Below are positions 1 through 7,037 of a stretch of 10,646 nucleotides of DNA, piece by piece. The notes beneath the pieces were generated by a model. The model had not been told where the DNA came from and searched no databases. It saw only the letters and a list, made by a program, of their open reading frames with translations. The DNA comes from Acinetobacter sp. (lineage in GTDB: Bacteria; Pseudomonadota; Gammaproteobacteria; Pseudomonadales; Moraxellaceae): NCBI GenBank assembly GCA_030152275.1, contig JASLHF010000192.1, positions 1 to 10,646 of the forward strand, read 5' to 3'. The position numbers and the translations under genes were made by a program. How positions within the stretch are numbered: position 1 is the stretch's first letter; each line of letters starts with the position of its first letter.

Positions 1-432
1 ATCTGCTGAATGGCGTTATAGATGCGCCAATCAATATAAGTATTAATAATGACTTGAAACCCCAGATCTTTAACTGTGCTTAACTGAGCCAATACAACAT
101 CATCCATATTACTGGTCAGCATGGGTAAAATTGCTTCAATGACTATCCCAATCGCAATAAAACAGCACCATGCTTTGAATGGTTACAGGCTAATACAAGA
201 CAACCGTACGTTTTAAAAAATCTCGCCTTTGTTCGCCACCATTGGCTTTGAAAATGGTTTTGACCCAGCGTATCAGCAATCCTATGTGTAAAAATAAAGC
301 AAGCCCATGCTTCAGTCGGCTTGTATTCTAGGGTTAAGGTCAGCGTCAAATAATTCAAGAAAATGATTTTGTTTCAGATGCTTTATTTTGTCGAATATTA
401 CCGACTCATCGATTTAGATTCTCTAAATACAG
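1..432 (-). pseudogene. Broken membrane-protein-like gene, running off the left edge
   Basis: No single frame stays open, but four consecutive minus-strand pieces read like parts of one protein. They are: a short start piece from 432 (MYLENLNR, stopped at 408-406); an open piece 413-315 ending NPRIQAD before TGA 314-312; an open piece 327-193 containing FLHIGLLIRWVKTIF and ANGGEQRRDFLKR before TAG 192-190; and an open piece 182-1 with the hydrophobic stretch CCFIAIGIVIEAILPML, still open at the window edge. A good Shine-Dalgarno sequence (AAAGGAG, 444-438) lies five bases before a CTG at 432-430, where an ATG may once have stood. I infer a decayed gene for a small membrane protein, with about three frame changes and a lost start codon. 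I do not recognise the family. Sequencing errors could give the same picture. Confidence 0.5.
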
Positions 433-477
433 GATTTCTCCTTTAACATATTCATTTCAATAATTTTTACAGCACAT

Positions 478-504
478 AAAAAAAGCCTCCGAAGAGGCTT
501 TTTT
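478..504 (-). terminator. Rho-independent terminator of glcB
   Basis: Read on the minus strand, a GCCTC/GAGGC stem closes a TTCG tetraloop (C-UUCG-G type, very stable) and is flanked by runs of A and T. The T-run follows the stem 11 bases past the glcB stop codon. The A/T flanks are symmetrical, so it could also work for transcripts arriving on the plus strand. Confidence 0.9.
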
Positions 505-515
505 AGATTTACAGA

Positions 516-2678
516 TTAGTCACCTGTATAACCTTTTAATTTCAAACGTGCAGCATGCAGAAGTGGCTCTGTATAACCAGATGGCTGCTCGCCGCCTTTG
601 AATACTAAGTCATACGCAGCTTTGTATGCATAGCCGTCAAAGTTTGGCGCCATTGGCGTATACAGCGGATCATTCGCATTTTGCTCATCCACAATTTTCG
701 CCATGCGCTTGAACACTTCTTCAACTTGCTCAGCAGTAACAATACCGTGACGCAGCCAGTTCGCAACATGTTGTGAAGAAATACGTAACGTTGCGCGGTC
801 TTCCATCAAACCAACGTTATTGATGTCTGGAACTTTTGAACAGCCCACGCCAAGATCAACCCAACGAACCACATAACCCAAGATACCTTGCAGGTTATTT
901 TCCAGCTCTTTAGTTTTCTCTTCTTCAGACCAGTTTGTATCAGTCGCTAAAGGCGGCGTTAACAAGTCATCCAAAGACAATGGCTGAGTATTCAACAATT
1001 CTTTTTGACGTTCAGACACGTTGCATTGATGGTAGTGAATTGCGTGAATTACCGCGCCAGATGGAGACGGAACCCATGCACAGCTTGCGCCAGCTTCAGG
1101 ATGCTCAATCTTAGTTTTATACATATCTGCAAGCATATCTGGTTTTGGCCACATGCCTTTACCAATCTGTGCTTTACCGCGCAAGCCAGCTTGAAGACCG
1201 ATCATTACGTTACGGTTTTCATATGCAGGGAACCAGATTTGAGACTTCACTTCGCCTTTACGAACGAATGGACCTGCTTCCATAAATGTATGGATTTCAT
1301 CGCCTGTACGGTCCATGAAGCCCGTATTGATGAAGATGGTACGGTCTTTTGCTTGAGCGATACAGTTTTTCAAGTTCACAGATGTACGGCGTTCTTCATC
1401 CATGATACCGATTTTTAAGGTTTTTGGAGGTAAGCCAAGGGCTTGTTCCGCACGTTCGAACAACTCAACAGCAAACGCCACTTCTTCTGGACCGTGCATT
1501 TTTGGCTTCACGATGTACATCGAACCTTTACGAGAGTTCTTGTTTTCGTTTTCACCTTTGATGTCTGCAAAAGTCAACAATGGAGTAACTAACGCATCCA
1601 TGATGCCTTCGTAGATTTCAGCGCCATCTACAAGGATCGCAGGGTTTGTCATTAAATGACCTACGTTACGAAGCAGCATCAATGAACGGCCATGAAGTTT
1701 TGTTTCACCGCCAATGAGGTTCTTGTGCGTACGGTCTTTGTTTAATGTACGTGTAACGGTTTTACCGTTCTTTTCGATAGACTCAGAAAGCGTACCTTTC
1801 ATTAAGCCTAACCAGTTACGGTAGCCTTCAACTTTCTCTTCAGCATCAACAGCTGCAATTGAGTCTTCCAAATCTTGAATCGTGGTTACCGCAGCTTCAA
1901 GTACAAGATCTTTTACGCCAGCAGCGTCAGTTGAACCAATTGGGCTCGTCGCATCTACTTCAATGATTACGTGTAAGCCATTGTTAAGCAGTACGATTTC
2001 AGTTGGCGCAGCTTCATCACCATTGAAACCAACAAATTGCGCTTCTTTTGCTAGAGTAGTCGTTGAACCATCTTTGAGTGTTACAGCTAATTTTTTGCCT
2101 TCCACTGCATATTTAGTTGCATCTGCATGCGAACCATTTGCTAATGGGAAAGTTTCATTTAAGAAATTTTTAGCAAATTCGATCACTTTTGCGCCGCGCA
2201 CTGGGTTGTAGCCCTTACCTTTTTCCGCGCCACCTTCTTCAGAGATGACATCGAAACCGTAAAGTGCATCGTACAATGAGCCCCAACGCGCATTCGCAGC
2301 ATTTAAGCAGTAACGTGCATTACGCACAGGAACTACCAATTGCGAACCAGCCAATAATGCGATTTCTTCGTCTACATTTTCTGTGCTGATTTGGAAATCT
2401 TCTACTTCTGGTAATAAGTAGCCAATTTCAGTAAGGAAAGCTTTGTAAGCTTCGAGTTCAAATTTGTTGTTGCGGTGCCATTCATCAATTTTAGCTTGAA
2501 TGTCGTCACGCTTAGCCAATAGTGCTTTGTTCTTTGGGCTAAGATCGACAACGACTTGTTCAAAGTTTTTCCAGTAAGTTTCACTGTCCAAACCTGAACC
2601 TGGAAGTGCTTCATTTTCGATGAAATCGTAAAGTTCTTTAGCAATCGCTAACTTGCCTTTTTGAATACGTGCAGTCAT
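516..2678 (-). CDS. glcB: Malate synthase G
   Basis: Condenses glyoxylate with acetyl-CoA to malate in the cytoplasm, the second step of the glyoxylate shunt, allowing growth on acetate, fatty acids or glycolate. The 720 residues match the usual size of the long monomeric G form (about 720-725). Visible family motifs are RNVGHLM at 337-343 (the Arg corresponding to catalytic Arg338 of the E. coli enzyme), MDEER at 426-430 and DRTGDE at 456-461 (Mg-binding Glu and Asp), GVGCSK at 611-616, and MEDRAT at 625-630 with the Asp that acts as catalytic base. The N-terminal and inserted domains (about 1-330) are also typical. An AGGAAAGA ribosome site lies just upstream of the ATG and supports this start. 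The gene stands alone, with its own terminator downstream and a long non-coding region upstream. Confidence 0.97.
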   Translation of the reverse strand: MTARIQKGKLAIAKELYDFIENEALPGSGLDSETYWKNFEQVVVDLSPKNKALLAKRDDIQAKIDEWHRNNKFELEAYKAFLTEIGYLLPEVEDFQISTENVDEEIALLAGSQLVVPVRNARYCLNAANARWGSLYDALYGFDVISEEGGAEKGKGYNPVRGAKVIEFAKNFLNETFPLANGSHADATKYAVEGKKLAVTLKDGSTTTLAKEAQFVGFNGDEAAPTEIVLLNNGLHVIIEVDATSPIGSTDAAGVKDLVLEAAVTTIQDLEDSIAAVDAEEKVEGYRNWLGLMKGTLSESIEKNGKTVTRTLNKDRTHKNLIGGETKLHGRSLMLLRNVGHLMTNPAILVDGAEIYEGIMDALVTPLLTFADIKGENENKNSRKGSMYIVKPKMHGPEEVAFAVELFERAEQALGLPPKTLKIGIMDEERRTSVNLKNCIAQAKDRTIFINTGFMDRTGDEIHTFMEAGPFVRKGEVKSQIWFPAYENRNVMIGLQAGLRGKAQIGKGMWPKPDMLADMYKTKIEHPEAGASCAWVPSPSGAVIHAIHYHQCNVSERQKELLNTQPLSLDDLLTPPLATDTNWSEEEKTKELENNLQGILGYVVRWVDLGVGCSKVPDINNVGLMEDRATLRISSQHVANWLRHGIVTAEQVEEVFKRMAKIVDEQNANDPLYTPMAPNFDGYAYKAAYDLVFKGGEQPSGYTEPLLHAARLKLKGYTGD

Positions 2679-3023
2679 TGTCTTTCCTGATATTGCTACT
2701 TTTTATAACAAGAGATTCCAGTATACCTATTTATACTTAGCTGAATAGCACTATCACATCACAAAATAACGACCATTTTTCATTAAACAAATACCCTCAT
2801 TATTTAACAAAATGCAGATCAGGAATGTGACATCATCATCAGCTTGAATGCTCTTTTACAGTTTATAAAGTTTTTGAAATGCCGAAATTAGACTTAAGTT
2901 CAGATTTTTGCTGTAAAACTAATCAAAACCGCATCTTTCTCGCTTTTACAGACTTGATTAAGCCATGAAAAATTTAAAATGTCGATAAATTCACCAGTCA
3001 ATTTTGCTGATTATTTAAGCAAT
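2679..3023 (-). promoter_or_regulatory. Long 5' region of glcB, no gene seen
   Basis: The gap between glcB and zapE is unusually long (388 bases with the zapE terminator) and holds no convincing ORF. A TATACT box at 2725-2720 could be a glcB -10, about 40 bases before the start codon, but no good -35 is visible at the expected distance. A second candidate, TTGACT (3001-2996) with a 17-base spacer and TTTAAA (2978-2973), lies about 300 bases upstream and would give a long leader or a separate small RNA. Three copies of an octamer sit between these two points and are listed separately. Confidence 0.4.
2853..2951. repeat. Three copies of TTTTACAG upstream of glcB
   Basis: CTTTTACAG occurs at 2853-2861 and again at 2943-2951, and its inverse CTGTAAAA occurs at 2911-2918. 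The last two form an inverted repeat with a 25-base spacer. One further TTTTACAG lies at 465-472, beside the glcB terminator. The arrangement could be operator half-sites for a glcB regulator or a chance result of AT-rich sequence. Confidence 0.4.
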
Positions 3024-3053
3024 AAAAAAGGCGCTGTCAAAAGCGCCTTTTTT
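3024..3053 (-). terminator. Rho-independent terminator of zapE
   Basis: A perfect stem, AAAAAAGGCGCT (3024-3035) with AGCGCCTTTTTT (3042-3053), encloses a six-base loop. It lies 13 bases past the zapE stop codon. The GC core followed by a T-run makes it a classic intrinsic terminator, and the symmetry allows action on both strands. Confidence 0.9.
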
Positions 3054-3066
3054 CAAATATACCAGT

Positions 3067-4212
3067 TTAACCGGCATTTTCCGCAGCAGTAATTTGGCGG
3101 TGCGCAGAGTTTAGATAATCATCTGACTGCATTTCCAATAGGCGTGAACGCGTCCGCTCTATTTCAAAGGCCAATTTTTCACCTTGATAAATGTCGATAA
3201 TTCCGTCCTCAGAGGTTAGCAGTAATTTAACACCTCGGTCATAGAATTCATCGACCAAATAAATAAAACGGCGTGTGCCTTCTGACAAATAGTCAGTCAT
3301 ATGCGGCACATTGCTCACCAGCACAGTATTATAAATATTGGCAATTTCAATGAAATCTGCAGGACTGCGCGGCTTCAGACACAGTTCTGAATATTCGCAC
3401 CACAACACATCCTCTGTATGACCAATGGTTTCTACAATACGGTTATTAATAATAATGGGCTCTTGTGACTGAATCTGGGTTTGTGTCAGTGCTGTGAAGC
3501 GCTGCGCCATCCAGAGTTTATGCTCATGTGTTAATGGCGACTTGAACAGCTGCGCCTGCTTTAACACACGCAGACGGTAATCCACACCAGCATCAACATT
3601 GAGCACGACACAGTTTTTATTTACCAATTCAATGGTTGGCAAAAAGCGGTCACGATGAATACCATTTTTATACAGACCGTCCGGCGCAATATTTGAAGTT
3701 GCAACCAGTGTGACACCGCGCGCGAACAGCTTTTGAAATAAGTCACTCAAAATCATCGCATCAGTCACGTTTGATACAAAAAACTCATCAAAGCAAATTA
3801 CTACAGCTTCTTTATAGATTTGATCCGCAACCAAATCCAAAGGATTGCGCTGACCTGAAAGCTTGTTTAGCTCTCTGTGCACATGCTGCATAAAATGGTG
3901 GAAATGCATACGGGTTTTACGGCGAAACGGCACCGACTCATAAAACTGATCCATCAGCCAAGTCTTGCCGCGGCCCACACCGCCCCACATATACACCCCG
4001 CGAGGCGAAGTCTGGCGGCGGAAACGGCGGAATGCTTTCTTTGATGCTTTAAAACGCTGAATCAGTTCCTGCCAAACACGGTCCAGCTCATGCACTGCCT
4101 CAGCTTGCGCTTCATCCGGCAAAAACTGGCCTGAAGCCAGTGCTTGCGCATAACGCTCTGCAGGAGAAATTGGAGTGTAAGCTGTATTGTGTGGCATTTG
4201 TAATTCAGACAT
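3067..4212 (-). CDS. zapE: Cell division protein ZapE (AFG1-like P-loop ATPase)
   Basis: Member of the AFG1/ZapE ATPase family. In E. coli ZapE binds FtsZ at the constricting ring and is needed under some stress conditions; the mitochondrial relatives assist respiratory complex turnover. The 381 residues are near the family's usual 370-380. The Walker A motif GGVGRGKT is at 77-84, the Walker B stretch AVVICFDEF at 136-144, a sensor-like ATSN at 171-174, and the family-typical RDRFLP at 187-192. No membrane segment or signal peptide is visible, so it should be cytoplasmic. No clear ribosome site precedes the ATG at 4212 or the in-frame ATG five codons later, so the exact start is uncertain. 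The upstream AraC-type gene reads the same way 85 bases away without an obvious terminator between, but a good -10 box in the gap suggests a promoter of its own. Confidence 0.93.
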   Translation of the reverse strand: MSELQMPHNTAYTPISPAERYAQALASGQFLPDEAQAEAVHELDRVWQELIQRFKASKKAFRRFRRQTSPRGVYMWGGVGRGKTWLMDQFYESVPFRRKTRMHFHHFMQHVHRELNKLSGQRNPLDLVADQIYKEAVVICFDEFFVSNVTDAMILSDLFQKLFARGVTLVATSNIAPDGLYKNGIHRDRFLPTIELVNKNCVVLNVDAGVDYRLRVLKQAQLFKSPLTHEHKLWMAQRFTALTQTQIQSQEPIIINNRIVETIGHTEDVLWCEYSELCLKPRSPADFIEIANIYNTVLVSNVPHMTDYLSEGTRRFIYLVDEFYDRGVKLLLTSEDGIIDIYQGEKLAFEIERTRSRLLEMQSDDYLNSAHRQITAAENAG

Positions 4213-4242
4213 ATCATTAAATACTATTTGGGGCTATATAAA

Positions 4243-4248
4243 ATTATA
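4243..4248 (-). promoter_or_regulatory. Probable -10 box of the zapE promoter
   Basis: A perfect TATAAT is read on the minus strand about 30 bases before the zapE ATG. The -35 region at 16-18 bases distance is only AT-rich (ATATAT-like). The box overlaps an inverted repeat, GCTATA (4233-4238) with TATAGC (4245-4250), which could be a small operator or coincidence. Confidence 0.5.
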
Positions 4249-4297
4249 GCGAAGATTGAACTGTAATATATAACACTTTGGCATTAATAAACTTAGG

Positions 4298-5377
4298 CTA
4301 TTTTGTATATTGCCGCGGGCTTTGGCCAAACCAGCGCTTGAATGCATGATTAAATGCAGCCGGTTCCGAATACCCTAAAAGTTCAGCAATCATTTCAATG
4401 GAATACTCTTTATATTCCATTAAACGTAACGCTTTATCCTTAATGATCTCCTCCCGAATCTGCTTATAGCTGGTATTGTGCTGCTGCAGCTGATGACGCA
4501 GCGTTCGTTCAGGAACATTCAGCGCATGCGCCGTTTCCGCCATGCTGGGCATAGCGCCGGTTTGCAGCTCTAAATAATCCCGCACCCGCTCAATCACAAA
4601 TGGCGCAGACTCTTCTGCAGTCAGCCGCTGCAATTCTGCAACACACTTTGCTTCATACAGTCTAAATGTTGCCGGATCTGCAGAAGACACCTTCAAATCT
4701 AAAACTGATTCATTAAACCAAAAACATGCGCACGGCGCGTCAAATTTTACCTGAGCGCCATAATAACTATGATAAAGCGCAAGCTGTTCTGGCTGCTGCG
4801 GCTGAGCAAACGGCAATTCCACCTGAAGCTGCGGCGAAGCCAAGCCCATCATTTTATAAAGCGCACGAATAAACTTATATGATCCTGCGATTTCTGCCTG
4901 CCCCAACAGCAAGCCCAATTCGGTATGAATATTTTGCGGGTAATAACACAGCGCTGCCTGATGAGCCTGATGCTTCAAATCCAGCCTGCCTGTCATATGC
5001 GTCAGCTGCTGAAAACGAATCACCTGATTCAGCACTTCACGCACATTTGAACTGGTCACCAGCAGCATCAGCAACGGGCCGTACCCTGCCAGCGCATAAT
5101 GCTGGCCAATTTTCAGCCCTTGTTCTGGCGCTACATCCTGCCCAATCACTTTCAGCACATCCCATTCAATGCTGGGATGAATCACTGCCGAGGCATCCAG
5201 CGCATCTGCACGCAAGCCAATGCTTTGCAATTTAGCATCCACATCCATGCCGGCTTTTTTCATTCCCTGCACGAGATACACCAAGCTGAGCACTGAACGC
5301 TTCATCGCTGCACTAATCCATGAATACATGAGTCTATTTTTACTATAAATAAAAAGATTTGAGAATTGCCGTTTCAA
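4298..5377 (-). CDS. AraC-family transcriptional regulator
   Basis: DNA-binding regulator with a C-terminal AraC/XylS domain. A first helix-turn-helix is near 279-298 (AETAHALNVPERTLRHQL), and a second near 326-357 shows the family signature (SIEMIAELLGYSEPAAFNHA, then FKRWFGQSPRQY). The N-terminal two thirds (about 40-230) resemble the arabinose-binding-like domain seen in regulators such as OruR and MmoR, likely sensing a small molecule. The total of 359 residues is slightly long. ATGs at 5329 and 5305 give 343 or 335 residues, and the first 16 residues look unlike the conserved domain, so a shorter start is quite possible; no start has a clear ribosome site. The gene is divergent from a Baeyer-Villiger-type monooxygenase, so by the usual layout it probably controls that gene and itself. 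The inducer is unknown. Confidence 0.9.
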   Translation of the reverse strand: MKRQFSNLFIYSKNRLMYSWISAAMKRSVLSLVYLVQGMKKAGMDVDAKLQSIGLRADALDASAVIHPSIEWDVLKVIGQDVAPEQGLKIGQHYALAGYGPLLMLLVTSSNVREVLNQVIRFQQLTHMTGRLDLKHQAHQAALCYYPQNIHTELGLLLGQAEIAGSYKFIRALYKMMGLASPQLQVELPFAQPQQPEQLALYHSYYGAQVKFDAPCACFWFNESVLDLKVSSADPATFRLYEAKCVAELQRLTAEESAPFVIERVRDYLELQTGAMPSMAETAHALNVPERTLRHQLQQHNTSYKQIREEIIKDKALRLMEYKEYSIEMIAELLGYSEPAAFNHAFKRWFGQSPRQYTK

Positions 5378-5461
5378 TCAATTTTAATGTCAGGCCAATC
5401 ATATTGTTTTTCGTTTAGACTGTTTATGCTCAATATAGATAAAACATGGACTTAAAATAAA
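5378..5461. promoter_or_regulatory. Divergent promoter region, regulator / monooxygenase
   Basis: This 84-base gap separates the divergent starts. On the minus strand TAAACA (5426-5421), a 17-base spacer and TATGAT (5403-5398) form a fair sigma70-type promoter for the regulator. On the plus strand only weak boxes are seen (TATGCT at 5425-5430, TATAGA at 5434-5439) without a good -35, which fits a promoter needing an activator. No clear Shine-Dalgarno precedes the monooxygenase ATG. Confidence 0.45.
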
Positions 5462-6988
5462 ATGATGCCGGATGCACAAAAAACACAGCCTGTTCAAAAT
5501 ACCGATCGCTTAAAAACTCAAGTTGCCATTATTGGCGGGGGTTTTGGCCGCATTGCGATGGCGATACGCTTATTACAGCAAGCAAATCAGGATTTCTTAA
5601 TACTTGAAAAAGCGCCTGAATTTGGCGGCACTTGGCGTGAAAACCGCTATCCCGGTGCTGCATGTGATGTACAGTCACACATGTATTCCCTCTCCTTTGC
5701 GCCTAAGACCGATTGGTCTAAGCGCTATGCCGAAGCTCCTGAAATTTTTAGCTACATCCAAAGTGTAACGCAAGAATACAACCTCAAACAATTCTGTCGC
5801 TTTAATTGCGAAGTGCTTTCTGCACGTTATGATGAAGATCAATGTGAATGGCTTTTACAGTTAGATGACCAATCTACCTTACATGCAAAATATGTCATAT
5901 TTGCCTCTGGCCCTTTGCATGTTCCGCAAATTCCACACATTGCGGGTATAGAAACATTCAAAGGCAAAGTTTTCCATTCATCACAATGGGAACACGATTA
6001 CGACCTGAAAGGTAAAATTGCAGCTTCTATTGGTACCGGCGGCAGCGCCATTCAATATATTCCGGAAATAGCCCCACACACCAAGCAGCTTTACGTGTTC
6101 CAAAGGACTGCTGCTTGGGTCATTCCACGCGATGAGCGCAGCTATCACAATTTAGAAAAAGGTCTATTTAAAAAATTTGATTGGTTTAGAAAATTACACC
6201 GTGCGCGTTTATATTGGAGCAATGAGTCACGCGTGGTCCCCATTGTAAAACCGCTCACCATGAAATATGCACAAAAGCTGGCAGAACTCTACATTAAGCA
6301 CCAAGTCAAAGATGTGGCTTTGGCAAAAAAATTAATTCCGAATTACATCATGGGCTGTAAACGCATCCTGATTTCCAATAAATATTTCCCAACCTTTAAC
6401 CGCGCAAATGTAGAGTTGGTAACTGACGCAATTCAGGAAGTGACGGAGAATAGCATTATCACTCAAGATGGAAAATCCAGAGAAATTGACTGCATAATTT
6501 ATGGAACAGGCTTTATCACCGATCCACGAATTTATTTAAAATCCTTTGATTGCGTCGGGGAAAATGGACAAGAACTCAAGCAAGCGTGGCAGGCCGGCGC
6601 AGAAAGTTATTATGGCGTCGCAACCAAAGGCTTCCCTAATCTATTCCAACTGCTTGGCCCCAATACCGTGCTTGCGCACAACTCAGTAGTCTTTATGATT
6701 GAAGCGCAAGTCGATTACATCTTACAAATGATGCAGCTGGTTTCCAAAACCAAATCTGATGGCATTGCAGTTAGAAATGAGGTGCAAGATAAATATAATC
6801 AGCATGTGCAAGAAATGCTGAATGGTACGGTATGGCAGTCGGGCTGTGTCAGTTGGTATCAACAAAATGGCGGGAAAAACTTCGCGTTATGGCCCACCTA
6901 TACATGGAAATATTGGCTAGCGACCCGAAAAATAAATCCCGCAGATTTTAGACTGCTCAGTAAAAATAAATCTAGTCATGCAGCCTAA
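5462..6988 (+). CDS. Flavin-dependent monooxygenase, Baeyer-Villiger type
   Basis: Class B flavoprotein monooxygenase, expected to use FAD, NADPH and O2 to insert oxygen into a ketone (giving an ester or lactone) or to oxygenate a related substrate. The BVMO fingerprint FxGxxxHxxxW is intact at F166-W176. The second Rossmann motif GTGGSA is at 191-196, and GGTW...NRYPGAACD at 55-69 is typical. C-terminal family motifs are also present: GTGFITDPRIY, LLGPNTVLAHNSVVFMIEAQ and the Trp-rich tail near LWPTYTWKYW. The 508 residues fit the 4-hydroxyacetophenone/AlmA-like size class. The first FAD motif reads GGGFGR (25-30), with Arg where family members normally have Gly or Ala. The substrate cannot be read from sequence; with the AraC-type neighbour, an inducible role in using a ketone, terpenoid or alkane-derived compound is inferred. 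Either of two adjacent ATGs may start it. Confidence 0.9.
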   Translation: MMPDAQKTQPVQNTDRLKTQVAIIGGGFGRIAMAIRLLQQANQDFLILEKAPEFGGTWRENRYPGAACDVQSHMYSLSFAPKTDWSKRYAEAPEIFSYIQSVTQEYNLKQFCRFNCEVLSARYDEDQCEWLLQLDDQSTLHAKYVIFASGPLHVPQIPHIAGIETFKGKVFHSSQWEHDYDLKGKIAASIGTGGSAIQYIPEIAPHTKQLYVFQRTAAWVIPRDERSYHNLEKGLFKKFDWFRKLHRARLYWSNESRVVPIVKPLTMKYAQKLAELYIKHQVKDVALAKKLIPNYIMGCKRILISNKYFPTFNRANVELVTDAIQEVTENSIITQDGKSREIDCIIYGTGFITDPRIYLKSFDCVGENGQELKQAWQAGAESYYGVATKGFPNLFQLLGPNTVLAHNSVVFMIEAQVDYILQMMQLVSKTKSDGIAVRNEVQDKYNQHVQEMLNGTVWQSGCVSWYQQNGGKNFALWPTYTWKYWLATRKINPADFRLLSKNKSSHAA

Positions 6989-7006
6989 GCAATAACAGTT
7001 CATAAT

Positions 7007-7035
7007 AGGCAGGTATTTATTATCTGCCTGTTTTT
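7007..7035 (+). terminator. Terminator-like hairpin after the monooxygenase gene
   Basis: AGGCAGGTA (7007-7015) pairs with TATCTGCCT (7021-7029), including one G-T pair, around a five-base loop, followed by GTTTTT. It lies 18 bases past the monooxygenase stop codon and its T-run ends only two bases before the next start codon. It should end the monooxygenase transcript and would limit readthrough into the exporter gene. Confidence 0.7.
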
Positions 7036-7037
7036 GT

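Noticed and set aside
143..358. 71-codon minus-strand ORF at the left edge
   Set aside because: It crosses the broken gene in the wrong frame for most of its length and has no ribosome site; the neighbouring frames give more protein-like sequence.
1005..1418. 137-codon plus-strand ORF inside glcB
   Set aside because: Antisense shadow of a highly conserved gene, with Cys/His-rich composition and no ribosome site. The ORFs at 1402-1614 and 1882-2211 are rejected for the same reason.
4879..5296. Plus-strand ORFs opposite the AraC-type gene
   Set aside because: Antisense shadows with no start signals; the minus-strand reading has clear domain motifs.
6989..7037. Lysine riboswitch before lysO
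   Set aside because: Only 49 bases are available, filled by a simple terminator hairpin; a lysine riboswitch needs well over 150 bases.
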